A stretch of 64,000 nucleotides of DNA from Xiphias gladius (GCF_016859285.1 NC_053410.1:129194-193193), one strand, 5' to 3'. Positions 12,001-23,425 are shown, counted from the first letter of the stretch. A program made the numbers and translations. Notes: a model not told the origin generated them from the sequence alone.

Positions 12001-14370
12001 TCTGATGAGTGTGAAAATGACGCGAATCATGTGACGTGGCCTTCGCAGTCACCAGATCTCAACCCAGTTGAACACCTACGGGAGATTTGGGACCCACGTG
12101 TTGGACGGCGCTCTCCACCACCACCATCTAAACACCAGATGAGGGAACATCCTTAGGAAGACTGGAGTTCATCCCTCCAGCAGAGTCCAGAGACTTGGAG
12201 AATCGATCATGAGGAGAACTGAAGCTGTTCTGGAGGCTGGTGGTGGCTCAACACCTGACTGAGACGCTCTATGCTGCTTTCTCCTTTAATCTGTCACCCA
12301 TCTGTTTCTGTGTATAATTACGCCTTAAAACCTGTATCTTCTAAAAATCTGAGAAAATCTGTCAGTGCAATAAGAATTCTGTATTCAAACAGATTTCACT
12401 TTAAATTAGTTTAAAATTTCTCTAGAAAAATCAGAGAGTGTAGCATCAAACAAGAATGAGGCAGTTTGCCGTTGTTTGAAAAAAACACTTCAAACTGCAT
12501 TGAAAAGAGGCTGCAATAATCTTATAGCACTGCGAGTTTTTCACTGTTCGTAAAGAAAAAGACTATGGATTCAGTTACAGACTAAAATGACTCGATAAGA
12601 AAGAGATTTCATGCAATCTATCGTAATTTAGAGGCAGTTTATGTTTTGTCAAATACATGTAGTGCAGTAAAAAGTAAAATATTTACCACTGACAACTCTG
12701 GAAAGTAGCATGAATTGTAAATACTCGAGTAAAGTTCAAGTATCTCAGATTTGCACACAAGTGCAGTACTGTAGTACGTAGTTCCAACACTGCCCACAGA
12801 CCAACATAAGACATGTTTGCCTCAACACCAACTAAACTCACACACTTCATGTTATTTATTCATTTAACTTGTGAATTTCTATAAATGTTCTCTAACGTGT
12901 TTTCAGGTGAATAATAAACTCCTTCCGGTCATTTTATGTATTTAGTTTTTCACCTAGAAAACAGTAAAATCATCTCTCTGCTCTCTCAGTAGAATCAACT
13001 GCTGCAGATATGTTCTGTGTGTGTGGGCTGTGATTCTCTATCAGTTCCAGATGTTTCTGATCCCCTCGTTAGTGTCTTCACCTGTTCCCTGATCAGCAGG
13101 TTCTGATGAGTTTCAGGAGGTTTAAGGTTTGAAATATTCTCACTGTAAAATAAAGGTTTTAAGTGTTTTGTTTTTTACGTTGTTGTTTTTGTTCTTCATG
13201 GACAGACTTAAGTTTTTATAGATTTAAACAGCCCCGTCATATTTGTTTCATTTTTGTTTAAAATAATTTAGATAAAAAGCTGCCAATGATATAAAACAGA
13301 AAAAAATGGAAGAAAAACTCACTTTGCCTGAAAATGTTTCCACTTTGTTTTAAAGTGACTGAAATGATTAATCAGTTATCAAAAAGACGCCAATTATTTT
13401 TCCTTTAATCCACAAATCATTTCAGCGCTGACATTCATGTTTTCATGATAATACTTTTGCACTTTTACAGTAGTATTACCAAGAATGCAGGGCTTTTACT
13501 TGTAGTATTTTACACTGTGTTATTAGGCTGCTTTGACTGGAGTGAAGGATCTGAGTACTTCTTCTACGACTAGGTGAAGTCAGCAGTCCAAGACTTAAAC
13601 AGATTCACTTTATTGTGACATAAGACTGAGGACACAGGAGAATAACTACATGTCCGAAGCTGGAGCCACAGACAGAGAGTTTTGGGGAATTTTATATTTT
13701 TTGTCTTGAAAAGTGACTGAATTAATTAATCAATTACAATAACAGTTGCCAAATAACTTTCTGTCAACTGACCTATCACTTCAGCTCTACTCTTACTGTA
13801 GTGCAGTAAAAAGTGAGAGTAGAGGGATGAAAAGTGACAGAAAATGGAAATACTTCAAGTTAAATTCAACTACATCAAATAGTAAAGAACTTTAGTAAAA
13901 TTCCACCACTGATTAACATAACATGATAATGTAACACTGATAGAGGCCATTCTACCTGCTTAATAAGTACTTTTACTTTGGATACTTCGGTATTTTTACT
14001 TAAGTAAAACTATGAATGCAGGACTTTTACTTAGCAATTGATATCTTTACTTAGTATTATTACAGTTTGGCATCAGGCTGCTGGTACTGGAGAATCTGAA
14101 TATTCCCTCCACCGTTTTCTCTGAAAAATGAATTAGAAACTGATTTTTTTTTTTTTCTCGTGAAAACGCAGACAGACAGGTGAAGAGACAGACAGACAGA
14201 CAGACAGACAGGTGGTCCAGTGTCTCACCCTCGTCCAGCAGTCTCTCCAGGTGCTGGAAGATGCCGCAGAAGTTCGGCAGACTGCTCATCAGCTTCTTGT
14301 CGTTCATGAGCTGCATCAGATAATCCGGACTGGGCCTGGGCTTCTCCTTCCCCTCCATCTCCCCCACCAT
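2237..14370 (-). CDS. qki: Quaking-type STAR RNA-binding protein, 5' three coding exons (partial gene)
   Basis: Three minus-strand coding exons join in phase: 14370-14229, 5244-5108 and 2353-2237. Together they give 396 nt (132 codons), and the gene continues beyond the left edge. The product starts [10 protein letters not shown], has [19 protein letters not shown] and [20 protein letters not shown] (Qua1 dimerisation region), then [15 protein letters not shown] and a KH domain with the GPRG loop ([19 protein letters not shown]). This matches vertebrate QKI nearly residue for residue, including exon ends. QKI is a STAR-family regulator of pre-mRNA splicing, mRNA stability and export that binds ACUAA-type sites as a dimer. 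The remaining KH, Qua2 and the isoform-specific tail lie outside the window. Teleosts carry several qki paralogues. The neighbouring parkin supports this being the QKI orthologue, but which fish paralogue it is cannot be decided here. Confidence 0.96.
3205..3321. repeat. (CA)n microsatellite in qki intron 2
   Basis: Nearly pure CA dinucleotides over about 115 bases, followed 50 bases later by a short interrupted GT run (3372-3418). The surrounding intron (2354-3480) holds no recognised gene. Confidence 0.95.
3485..5020 (-). mobile_element. Non-LTR (LINE) retrotransposon relic, reverse transcriptase 3' half
   Basis: Minus-strand fragments in shifting frames read as the end of a LINE ORF2. First comes [18 protein letters not shown] (4613-4900, the RT motif FVDLxKAFDTVxRxxLW), then GCVLAP near 4570, VNTTKTEVV (4008-4316), then a C-terminal region with [10 protein letters not shown] (3851-4267). 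Stops and frameshifts make it inactive. The element lies inside qki intron 2 in the same orientation as the host gene and ends about 90 bases from exon 2. The wording resembles RTE- or CR1-like fish elements, but I cannot assign a clade. Confidence 0.85.
5022..5104. repeat. (CA)n microsatellite touching the qki exon 2 donor
   Basis: About 40 CA units. On the qki sense strand this is a (GT)n array that begins within the GTAAGT donor hexamer of exon 2. Confidence 0.97.
5108..5244 (-). CDS. qki: qki exon 2 (Qua1 end, KH linker)
   Basis: The exon is 137 nt. The acceptor TGTGTTTCAG lies just above 5244 and the donor GTAAGT at 5107-5102. It encodes [16 protein letters not shown] through [11 protein letters not shown] and ends in phase 0. 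The donor runs straight into an 80-base (GT)n array on the sense strand, and a LINE relic follows. Confidence 0.97.
5245..6647. other. qki intron 1, 3' portion
   Basis: No exon is recognised. Two direct copies of a 24-base unit (AGCCAATCAGGAGCCAGGAC) lie at about 6196-6246. The stretch 6540-6640 contains GGTTGGGAACCACTGC, a wording common at ends of fish interspersed repeats. Confidence 0.4.
6648..7070. mobile_element. Short inverted-repeat (MITE-like) element, CAGTGGTGG...CCACCACTG
   Basis: It begins CAGTGGTGGTAGAAGTACTC and ends GCCACCACTG, so the termini are inverted. The interior is rich in AGTAAAAGTAC-type words. No reading frame is present, and I see no clear target-site duplication. 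Fragments of the same family recur many times in this window. It is probably a non-autonomous DNA transposon of hAT type, but that assignment is from memory of teleost repeats and is unproven. Confidence 0.75.
7820..8275. repeat. CA/GT microsatellites flanking a dispersed fish repeat
   Basis: (CA)n at 7875-7939 and (GT)n at 8015-8055 bracket or adjoin two known-looking dispersed sequences. One is CTATCCTTGTTAAGACATTG at about 7834, which recurs at 24257. The other is a TGTCCTCACAAAGACAGAAG block at 8060-8260, which recurs at 10765-11005. These GT/CA-bordered repeats are probably mobile short elements. Confidence 0.6.
8967..9006. repeat. (AAT)n microsatellite
   Basis: About 12 ATA/AAT triplets in qki intron 1. 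Confidence 0.9.
9692..9862. mobile_element. Solo terminal end of a Tc1-like element
   Basis: It contains ATAAGTATTTGGAAAGTGAC, then CACCCCCACAGTGAATTTGA, then TAGTCCCTCATTTTCAGAGG. The same words occur, reverse-complemented, at the right end of the Tc1-like copy in parkin intron 4 (34,170-34,386). No transposase follows it here, so only one terminus remains. Confidence 0.85.
9863..10764. other. qki intron 1, no recognised feature
   Basis: No reading frame shows conservation I recognise, and no repeat is obvious. A related stretch occurs at 53,400-53,530 (both contain TTTGACT-TGGACAGAG and CACCTGGAGACT), so part of this is a dispersed repeat. Confidence 0.4.
10765..11005. repeat. Dispersed repeat (second copy of the TGTCCTCACA family)
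   Basis: The words CTTCAAACAGCCCTTTGAAG, ATGTCCTCA and CCTCACAAAGACAGA are shared with 8060-8260 in the opposite overall arrangement. It ends in a CA run. It has no coding potential. Confidence 0.6.
11109..11149. repeat. Alternating purine-pyrimidine tract (CG/CA)
   Basis: ACGCACGCACGC followed by CGCGCGCGCACACACACA. Such alternating CG/CA runs are prone to left-handed (Z) DNA, and this is one of the few CpG-dense spots in the intron. Confidence 0.7.
11630..11880. mobile_element. Fragment of the CAGTGGTGG-type MITE family
   Basis: AAGTATCAAAAGTAAAAGTACTCAG and GATGCATTAATGTGTAAGAAG, then ATAAACTGTTGGGCAGTTTCATC, are interior words of this family. The termini are lost. Confidence 0.6.
11930..12300 (+). 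mobile_element. Tc1-like transposase C-terminal relic
   Basis: One frame at about 12030-12100 reads [20 protein letters not shown], the third catalytic segment of a Tc1 DDE transposase. Stops follow soon after. There is no amino-terminal part and no intact inverted repeats. Its wording differs from the other Tc1 relics here, so it is another family. Confidence 0.8.
12690..14075. repeat. Cluster of MITE fragments upstream of qki exon 1's intron side
   Basis: Pieces of the AGTAAAAGTACT family lie at about 12650-12795, 13480-13575 and 13795-14070, one ending AAATTCCACCACTG (near 13912). The sequence between them is AT-rich with no recognised exon. They fill the 5' end of qki intron 1. Confidence 0.55.
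14229..14370 (-). CDS. qki: qki exon 1 (start codon and Qua1)
   Basis: The ATG is at 14370-14368, in MVGEMEG, the known QKI amino terminus. The exon holds 47 codons plus one base and ends before a GTGAGA donor. The split codon is completed by AG of exon 2, giving the glutamate in LLDE-E-ISRV exactly as in mammals. A (GACA)n tetranucleotide run lies about 15 nt beyond the donor (14168-14213). Confidence 0.97.
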
Positions 14371-14870
14371 GGTCCGACAACCCAACACACCCCGACACAA
14401 AATACCGAACAAAATACAAAAGTGGATCCGGATCACAGCGGACCTCCTGTGTGTATGATGAGCATGGAGATAAATCCACACCCGGACCCAGACCCGGTCC
14501 CGGAGCTGTTTTCTGTTTTCTCCTCTTGTTCTGCTTTTAATCCCACAAGTTATAAAAATAAAACTCTCCTCCGGCCGGTAAACTGACCCGGATCACAGGG
14601 GAACCGGCTGTGACTCCGGACTTTCTCCCTCCAGAAGCTCCAGCAGCTCCGGCTCTGGACCCGGCTTTCTCTCCGGACCTCCGCGGTGCTCAGCGGCTGT
14701 CTGTCGGCCAGCAGCGGCTTCGTCCCTCCGCTCCGTCCGGTCCACCACACGCACTCTCACCCACACAGACACACTCGGCGACACTGAGACCTGCAGAAGG
14801 ACAGTCAAGTTCTCCAGCAGGATAAGCGGAGCTTCCGATCCCAGCCTCCAGAATAAAAACACGAGCCTTC
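14371..14870 (-). promoter_or_regulatory. GC-rich 5' flank and 5' UTR of qki
   Basis: The 500 bases upstream of the qki start are GC-rich with many CpGs (densest 14,570-14,760), unlike the AT-rich surroundings, as expected for a CpG-island promoter. No TATA box on the minus strand is evident, and the start site cannot be placed by eye. Opposite-strand open frames here are compositional. Confidence 0.6.
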
Positions 14871-17800
14871 AGTATAAAAGCATAGTTTCAGTCTGTGCAT
14901 CACGGCGTTGAACGGCTGACAGAAAAACGTTGATGATCTCACATCTCGCATTCGTTTTTTGTGTTTCTTAGTTCCTTTGGGCACCAACTCCAGGAAACAA
15001 TGACATCGACGTGTTGATCAGGTCAGATCTTCCCGCCTCTGAACAGTCACCCACCGACATTCGCTGAGTCTTTAGGAAGAAAATCCGCCTGAAATATTAA
15101 AAGTGAGGAGAAAATGAGTCCCCAGACTGGACCCGCAGGCCGATGTTTGCCCACCACCGCTTTGCATCATTACAGATCAGGAAGTCGTCAGTACAAAAGG
15201 CTGTAGAAACACAATGGCCCTCAGTTTGTGTTTCTCTCAGATCAACATTGGACACATTCATCTTTCTTCCTTCAAAGCAACAAACCGACCAGTTTCAGTA
15301 CAAAGAGGCAGTTTAGTCAGATGTGAACACAGGCCCATTGTTTTATTTGATAAATAGCCTTTATTAGTTAAATAATCATCTTTAATTTTACAGTAAGTAC
15401 ACAGCTGTGATTTACTCCAGATGTCAGATCAGTCGTTTTTATCCTTCAGAAACACAAAATCCATCTCCAGACTCAGAGTTATCAGCTTCCTTCTCCAGGA
15501 GCCATTTTGTTGTTGATTCCATTTAAATCTTCTTTTGTCTCGTCTGTCACCATCCATACGGATTAACCCGTTCTACTACATTTACATCCTACCAGAACAT
15601 TTACATTTACAGCAAAAAGTCAAATAAAGAGAAATGAATGACCTTTTCTTTTATAGACAAGAAGAGAAACACATTTTATGTAAACATGAAACTTTTTAAA
15701 AAATGAAAAAGTTAACTAACAAATGAACTAACATTCAGGTTATATTATGGACCAAACCTGAGACGTTACATTTACAGATAAAGATTTAACATGCTGCAGA
15801 CATTTTTCTCCATTTAAGTAAAAAAACAAAACAAAACACTTTCTTCAAAAAATAAACAAAAATAAACAATTCATATATACAATTCATATCACTCATATAA
15901 TCATCTGCGTTTTGATGAAACAGCAGAGAAAATGATTAAAGGGTTAATCTGTGAAGGATTTCTACATCACTGTGAGCACAGGAGGTTAATCAATAGTTAA
16001 TCAATAGGCTCATCGATCACCTGTTTGTAATTTTTAAAATCTATTTATTGCACATTAATCTCAACTTTATTCATAACAGGAATTTATAAACAACACAAAC
16101 TGCTTTACAGCAGAGACAGAAAATAACAGGACAACGGAAAAGAGACAAATACAAGAAAGGAAAGAAAAAACACTGGGGGAAAGAGATAAATATTAACAAT
16201 AATGATAAAATCACATGGTCACACAAGGAACACAGAGACAAAACAGCCCTCTATAATGAGACCATCAAACAGAAAGTGTTTTTAATTTGTATTCTTTTTC
16301 TCAACTTTCCCAACGCCTATTTTTGTTTTACACAGCTTTTATTTTGAAGGCAACATCACTGGACTTCCCGTCCTGCTCTGTGTGACTTGATGAACCTGAG
16401 ACAAATTGCATTACATTTTATTTTAAAACTTTAGTTACTTTACATATTAATTTTTTTACATTCAAAATATACAAACAGATTATGAAATACAAGATTTATT
16501 ATAGATTAGACCGACAGTAAACACAATTGGAGCTTAAACAATTAATTAATCAAGAAGTTGAGGGACAGAAAATTAATCAGAAGCTACTTTCATAATGGTT
16601 TAAGTCATTTTTCATGTAAAATGAAAAAATATTTCTTGTTTTCTTATTTATTGTTCCAGCCTTTCAACTGTGAGGATTTGCTGCTTTTCCTTTGAATTAT
16701 TTTAATACTTTAAATTTATTTTGACAAATTCTGAGTATTCGACAATAAAAGCACTTAGAAAGTTTCTGAATTTTCATAAAACAAACAATCGATTAATTGA
16801 GAAAAATGATCAGCAGATGAATTAATAAAACCCACACGGCCTTATGTAAACTAATTAAAATCAGCTCCGCCGTGACTACAACAGAAACATGTTGTTCACA
16901 CATTAAAGCATCAGTGATAATATTCTAATGATATAATATAAAACAGTAAAACAGTCACAGGGACATTTTACCACCTTGAATACTTTTACTTTTAATACTT
17001 GAAATACAATTTTCCTGATTATACTTACATATTTTTACTGAAGTAACATTTTCAATACACACTGTAAATAATTTTTGAGTTGGTTCAACTTAAAAACATA
17101 AATCCAGCTGCTATCTTAAAAATTGAGTCAACTGAATTCAGTTAAATAATTAGTTTTAAAAATTAGTTTTGTTCCAGCTGAGTTCAGCAAACTTCAGATC
17201 TGAAGTTGAATCAACAACAGATCAGTCAAAGTGACAAACATTACAGACAGATTTAGTTTTCATTTACATCCTCTCGGTTTGAAGAGTCAGTGTTTTATTA
17301 GGAATGAAGAAATTAAAGCTGCAGCTGTTGGAGACAACGACAACTTGTGAGGCAGCTGCCTGTGACTTTAACACAAACACGCCTCAGGTCTGGCAAGTCT
17401 GTGAGTACGGTGACCTTTTTTTTTTTTTAAACCTCATTTAATGAGTGGAGTGAACTTCAGTGGGTCATTCATCCATTTCAGCATCAAGTCAGAATAACGC
17501 CAGTTTATAAGTTCTGAAGTCAGAAAATAAAAAATTTGAAAAATATTTTTAGATTTCACTAAATTCCTGCATGTTGTTTTACAGTGCAGCCTATTATTTC
17601 CTTTTATTTCCTTTTAATGAAGTATTTTTACAGTATTTTTACAGTGTGGTATTCGTACCTTTACTGTAATAAAGAATCTGAATACTTCCTCCACAACTGG
17701 TTTTTAAATGGTACTGAATAATAAAGAAAGGGTCATTTATTTTAATAAGACACCAGCTCAGGTTTAGTCCTGTTAAAACACTGATCTGTGAAACATGACA

Positions 17801-18040
17801 TCACCTCCAAACCTTCATCACACACACATATGTACATACATACAGTACATACTGTATATATACATATATTCAGCTCAGAGTTTATCCTCTTAAACAGCTG
17901 TGAAAACAAACTTAACTATTTCACTTCAGTGAATTATTTAAGGTTTCCTAACTGATTAAAACCACATTAAGAACAAACATTACAAAACTCATTATTTTTA
18001 ACAATTTACAAAAATGTGAAAGGAAGAGAAAACAGACTGC
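14871..18040. other. Intergenic, repeats only
   Basis: About 3 kb upstream of qki with no exon I can support. At 16,500-17,060 and 17,570-17,705 there are fragments of two dispersed repeats: AATTAATTAATCAAGAAGTTG-type sequence, and an inverted-orientation MITE with AACAGTAAAACAGTCAC. The remainder is AT-rich and unassigned. Confidence 0.5.
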
Positions 18041-18330
18041 GAGAGAGAGCGAGCGAGAGCGAGAGAGTGTCAGTGTCCCTCGCTCGTTCCCAGGCGTCTG
18101 TGTGAATAAAGCGGCTTAGTTTGAATCTGTTGCTTTAAATACTTTAATTGGCCTAATAGTTTTGCTTCTTTTTCATATGGAAACGAGCCTCCCCCTCCTC
18201 CCTCTCCTCCCCCGTCCTCCCTGACGCCTGGGAGCAGAGAGAAGAAGAAAGGGCATGAAAGGAGAGGAAAGGGAAAGGAAAGGGGGGGGGGAAGGGGGGA
18301 GGAGAGGAAGAATAAAACAACAGCACTTCT
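18040..18330. other. Candidate conserved non-coding element plus purine-rich run
   Basis: 18,095-18,185 is an AT-rich block containing CTTTAATTGGCCTAATAG (homeodomain-like TAATTG core) that looks non-repetitive and unlike its surroundings. It is followed by a low-complexity GGAGAGGAAAGGGAAAGG run (18,240-18,310). Nothing proves function. Confidence 0.25.
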
Positions 18331-18611
18331 TCTTCTTGTGTTTGTGATGTCTGGCTGAAAACTCGTCTCTCGGAGCAGAAACACATCAGACTCAAAGAAT
18401 GTTACAGACCAGTTCCCCTCGTGTTTCGTCTGTCAGGCAGCAGGTACAAAACTCCACAGTGGAGCTCTGTAAAAATCAAATCTGTATTTTTACATCTATA
18501 TTCTCCTACAAAGATGCCGGAAGTGAACATTTGTCACAGATAAGTGACAGATCATATATATATAAGTATGAAGTCTCTATTAATGAAAACCAAACGGAAC
18601 TTTAATTGGCA

Positions 18612-18870
18612 CGAGTGCAGAGCTATAACGACAAATCAATTAGTTAATCGAAAGAAAATTAATCTGCAGAAAATTAATCTGCACCTATTTTGATCATCAG
18701 TCAATTGTTTTTTAATTTTTCAAAAAAAAAAATGAAGTTTTGATGGTTCCAGCTTCTCAAATGTGGGGATTTGCTCCTTCTGTTAGTCTAACACCGCAGT
18801 GAAGTAAACCTCTTCGGGTCTTGACAAAGATTTAAGACGACACCTCGGTCTCTGGGATAATGCGAGGGTT
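18612..18870. repeat. Dispersed repeat fragment (AATCAATTAGTTAATCG family)
   Basis: The words ACAAATCAATTAGTTAATCG and GAAAATTAATCTGCA are shared in spirit with 16,520-16,815, 30,005-30,260, 35,125-35,462 and 58,390-58,660. The copy at 35,460 ends in TTGCAGCCCTAC, a terminus typical of this abundant fish element. Confidence 0.5.
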
Positions 18871-19167
18871 ATTTTTCACTGTTTAGACCAAAAAGTTAAC
18901 TGGGAAAACGATGGTGAGTTGCAGCTCAGCAATAGTTTGTTATTACTTCAGTAGTGTTAGACCTCCAGTAGTCTGGAAAGTGACCAGACTGATGCTGAAT
19001 CGACAAACCTGCAGTCACCTGACAGGCTCATGTGACTAGATTGATGCTGAATGAGAGCTGAAGAAGAGACTTGGGGACTTGTTACCACGGAGGGTTTTTT
19101 ACAGCGTTCAGTCAGGAACAATGAAGCTGTTCTCTCTGACAGAACAACAGAAGAAAACATTTGCTGT

Positions 19168-19170
<3 letters not shown>

Positions 19171-19246
<76 letters not shown>
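19171..19246. repeat. (CA)n microsatellite
   Basis: About 38 CA units. Minus- and plus-strand open frames across it are artefacts. Confidence 0.97.
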
Positions 19247-19250
<4 letters not shown>

Positions 19251-19334
19251 ACTGGTGCTGTGACCTGTGGATTAAACAGGTTTTTTTAATTTGGTGATTT
19301 CAGAGTTTATATTGTCTTAAATGGAAAAGTTGAC

Positions 19335-19490
19335 TGCTACTACTACTACAGAGTAATGCAGAGTAGTCCAGGGTACTGAGGGGTACTGCAGAGCACTACA
19401 GGGTACTACAGAGTATTGTGGGGTAAGGATGGGTACTGCAGAGTACTGCAGAGTACTGCAGGAGGCTGAGGGGTACTAGAGAGTACTAAA
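19335..19490. repeat. Minisatellite with roughly 10-base unit
   Basis: Degenerate tandem copies of GGGTACTGCA / GAGTACTACA, about 15 units. Confidence 0.8.
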
Positions 19491-19889
19491 CAGCCCTGTG
19501 TGGGTCTGTTTGTGTTTTCAAAAGAATTTCTGGAATGACTGAAATCTGTGGCTCTCTCTGCCCACTCTGCGCACTGATTGGTGAGAACAAACGACATCAC
19601 TGTTTACTCAGTCGTGTGACCTTCAGACGACCTTTAGGCAAGGAAAGGTCACATTAACATGTCCTCAGACTGCTCTCAGATCAGCCAGGGGTCAAAGGTC
19701 ACAGGCTACACTGAGAACAGAGAAACTCTTTATCTGGTGGTTTGTTCTTTTTATATGTAAGGACAGGTCAAAGGTCAGGAGTATTTATTCTGTTACTACT
19801 CCAAGAGCTTCACTGATAAACTTTATTTGTACTGCAGATGTTTGTTGTCCTGTGTTCTGCATGTTCATTATTGTATTTATATATGTAGT

Positions 19890-20345
19890 TTTATTCTGTT
19901 TTCAGGAGCAGGTGTCACCATTTGATCGAAGACCAGGAGCTGACTTGACGCAGCCGACTCAGGAACAGCCTCAGGAACTGACGAGATGTCAGCCATCATG
20001 GCCGGCTCAGGAGCAAGCTTGGGAACTGACGAGATATCAGCCAGGACCCCTTACTCCGGAACAAACAGGATGTTGGCTGGGACGGCTAACTCATGGTCTT
20101 GGTGGACGTAGATCATGGTGCTGAGTCTCTGGAGCTGGGGAGCTTGGGGGAAAATCAACATCTCCATGAACCTTGCTTCCTTCTAGGAGCAGAAAGGAGG
20201 CTAGCTGACTGGGATGAAGGGTGGAAGCTAGTTGATTGGAGGCTAGCCAACTTGGAAACTGGCTGGTGGCTAGCAGGCTGGAGGTAAACTAACCCAAGCT
20301 TGACCATCAGAGAAGCAGGCTGAGGGTTAGCAGACACTGGAACAA
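19890..20345. repeat. Degenerate tandem sequence
   Basis: Two blocks of internal repetition: CAGGAACTGACGAGATGTCAGCC-like units (19,910-20,060) and GAGGCTAGCCAACT/GGTGGCTAGCAGGC-like units (20,200-20,290). The open frames over it (90 and 64 codons) show no recognised protein. Confidence 0.45.
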
Positions 20346-20589
20346 GCTAGCATAAGGGGGGCTATCCAGCTGGGAATCGGGGGTGTTAAAGCCCTTTAGC
20401 CACTCAGGCAATTAATTCTGTAGCCACAGTGTGGAGGACACTTCCCTACATGCCATCCCCAGAGCAGCTTCCTTGTACTTGCTACTCGGGGCTCTTTTCC
20501 ATCCTCCGTGAATGCACACAAGGGTATAAGTCACATCATACATCATACATACACATCATCGAACAAAGTATCTGAAGGGTCCGTTTTTG

Positions 20590-21130
20590 GCCATTTCATT
20601 CTGTCAAATACAGGGAAACAGAACGGAGGACCCAAATGCAGACAGGTTGATGCAAAGAATGAAATTTAATAGATAAAGGCTAAGTGTCTTACAATTTCCA
20701 AGTAGGCAGGGGTAGAAAAAACAAAACAAGCAAGGATCCAAAAACCAGGAGATAAACACTAGGAAATACACTGGAGTTCTAAAAGCAATTTGGAAGACAG
20801 GGATAACCAAAAAATAAACGAGGAGACTAGGAAAAAATGCTGGAACTCTTGAGAGCAAGGTACAATGCTTGAAACTAGGAACAACATTAAGAAGATAATG
20901 AACTGGCACTGAGGGAGGGGCACACACTAACCTAATACCCTAGTGAGGGGAAGACGATGAGACACAGGTGAAACTAATCAGGGCAATCACAAAGGCAGGA
21001 AACACACAAGGGCTGGAAGCAAAACAACCATATACAGGTAAGTGATTTCAAAAAAAGGGGAACAGAGAAACTAAAGAAGAAACAGAGTAAGAAATGTCCT
21101 CAGGAGCGGGGCAGGACTTAAAAGTAACAC
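20590..21130. mobile_element. Dispersed repeat, probably transposon-derived, class unassigned
   Basis: GGAGGACCCAAATGCAGACAGG near 20,623, then GAGACACAGGTGAAACTAATC near 20,959, are phrases I associate with abundant fish repeats. No coding region was found. Class and boundaries are uncertain. Confidence 0.4.
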
Positions 21131-21674
21131 CTGCAATGCTTGAAACACTAATAAGATCTGTAACACCTGTAACATCTCAAATGCTTCACACTACTGTAGC
21201 ACCCGTAATGCTTGTAACTATGGTGTTAAAACAGTCTCAATACTATTGACGAACAAATATTAAGTTGTGTAACTTGTAAAACACAATGCACAAATAAATG
21301 TAGAATGATTTATATCTTTAAATCTGTATCTGTGCCTCTAATTTACAACTCGTATCTTCATTTGTACATCAACTTAGCATTTTTTAATGGAAATATATTT
21401 GCAAATCTCAACCTATTTGTATAGATTCTTTTGAGACTGATTTACCGCGCTGTTTTGCACAAAATTTCAAACAAAATTCACAAGCAGGTTAGATGGATCC
21501 ATATGTCTCTGTTAAGACACAGTTAGACAGACAGCAGCAGACTGTCCTAATGGAAGAGCAGTTGAAGATGTTTAACATGTAACTTTGACCTGTCAAGTTT
21601 GATTCACCATGTTCAGATCTAAACTGTTGTATAACAGCAAACATACCAAAAGCAGACAGACAGCTGCTGAATGA

Positions 21675-21714
<40 letters not shown>

Positions 21715-22659
21715 ATCAGCTGACTATGTGTTGGGTCTTTGTTTTCCATCAGACAAAAGAACAAAATGAGACCCTTCTTCAGAAGAACAAACATCTGTCT
21801 GTAAAAAACTCTGTGATTCAGGCAGTGTGTTACAGGACAAATTGATCCACACTGATTAAAACACCAACGCACAAAGACTCAGTTTCAATCAGTCAGATTT
21901 TCTAGTGTGAATCCAGAAAGAATAAAGTATAAAAACATTTGATATGAACCATATATCTAATAAACAAGTATTACTCCTGTATTTGTTTGTATTTTGTGAG
22001 TCCACTATGTGTAATCCCCTCAATTTGTGCCTGCCCTGAACACACCTGCCCTCATCTGGACCCTCTCAGTCCTCTGCTTGTGGATTGGCTGCAGGAATAG
22101 GTGTCGCTCATTGTCCTGGTGTGGCGTAGGTCCATGTTTCCCTGGACAAATCAGTCAGAACCAGTCAACATGACAACAAAGACACAACATACATGAAACC
22201 ATTCAGGTCAGATTGGCCTGTAAACATCATCACTGTAAACAGGTTCAGTCTCCAGTGTGTCCCCATTAACGTAAAGCCATGAGTACATCCAGGTGAGGTT
22301 TAAGATGGGGTCAGAGAAAGTTTCCTCCTTCAGCAGGTGGATGTGGGAACAAACTGAACAAAAATCGTGAAGTCAACAATGTCACAGAGAAGGAAGAAGT
22401 AGAAACTCTGGCTTTTATAGTGACGACAGTTGAAGAGTCAAATAAAACCCGATTAGCGAGCAGCTTCAGGTTTAGGGTTTAAGGTGAGACTGAAATAGGT
22501 GCAACAGGTGGATCAGATCAAATTTGACTTTACTGTCAGATTTCTGAGTTTTGTTGGAAAGAGTTTCAGTTCTGTCAGTAGCTTCAAATGACTCTGTGTC
22601 CTCAGACTGTGTTCGATTTATCTACAAATAACCCTGTTTGTATTTTTTTTATTGCTGAT

Positions 22660-22702
<43 letters not shown>

Positions 22703-23425
22703 ACATTAACTCTGGTACGACTCCCCTGCTCTGCTCCCCTCAGGTGTGTCTGACAGGCTTTGAGCTAACATCACACTGGTCTGCTGACTCTGGATCGGTC
22801 TGGCTCTGAACTTCCTGTTTCTACGTGCTGGACGAACAAGGAAGACACAACTCTGACAGGCTCAGCTGAAACACAAACAGCAGCTTTAAAATGAAAACAC
22901 TCTGATACCATCACTCCTGAGTACATTTACAGCAGTGCTTTGATCTAGTACTGATCTCAGGAAATTGTATCTTGAGTATTTCTAGTTTGAATTACTTTAT
23001 TCTTCTGCTACACTACAGTTCAGAGGATGTATGCTTTTATTTCAGTGGGATTTTGAATGCAGGACTTTAACCTGTAACAGAGTATTTTTTTTAAAACTGT
23101 AGTACTGGTACTTTTACTTGAGTACAGGGTCAGATTACCCCCTTCTCTGCTCCTCTGTGTGATGGATTGAAGAGGTCCTGGGAAAAGGTCCTGGCTGGTC
23201 TTAGTTCAGGTTTTCAGTCGATCTGGTCTGATCCAGACACCACAAATCAACCTGAGATACAAAGAAGCAGCTTTTCTTCTGCTGGAGGTTTAATTAAAGG
23301 GGCAGTTCACTCTAAATTAGAGTGCTGTCATGTAAAGAGTGTAGAAACACTGATCTCAGATCTGTCTGAATAACTGAGCAGTTATAGTAGACGATGTGAC
23401 AACAGCTGAGACTTAATCAGTTTTC
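21130..23425. other. Intergenic, no recognised gene
   Basis: Contains two GT microsatellites (21,678-21,708 and 22,661-22,701) and MITE fragments at about 22,960-23,130 (GTACTTTTACTTGAGTAC). No conserved reading frame was recognised. Confidence 0.5.

Noticed and set aside
14212-14862. Plus- and minus-strand frames around qki exon 1
   Set aside because: The plus-strand frame is the antisense of exon 1 and the GC-rich 5' flank; the extra minus frames are out of phase with the QKI start.
18070-18395. Minus-strand frames of 80-104 codons rich in Pro, Phe and Gly
   Set aside because: The composition follows the GGAAAGGGGG and CCCTCCTCC tracts, overlapping frames are equally open, and there is no family match.
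19852-20337. Open frames over the degenerate tandem block (QPTQEQPQELTR type)
   Set aside because: Internal tandem repetition explains the peptide; no splice context or known protein.
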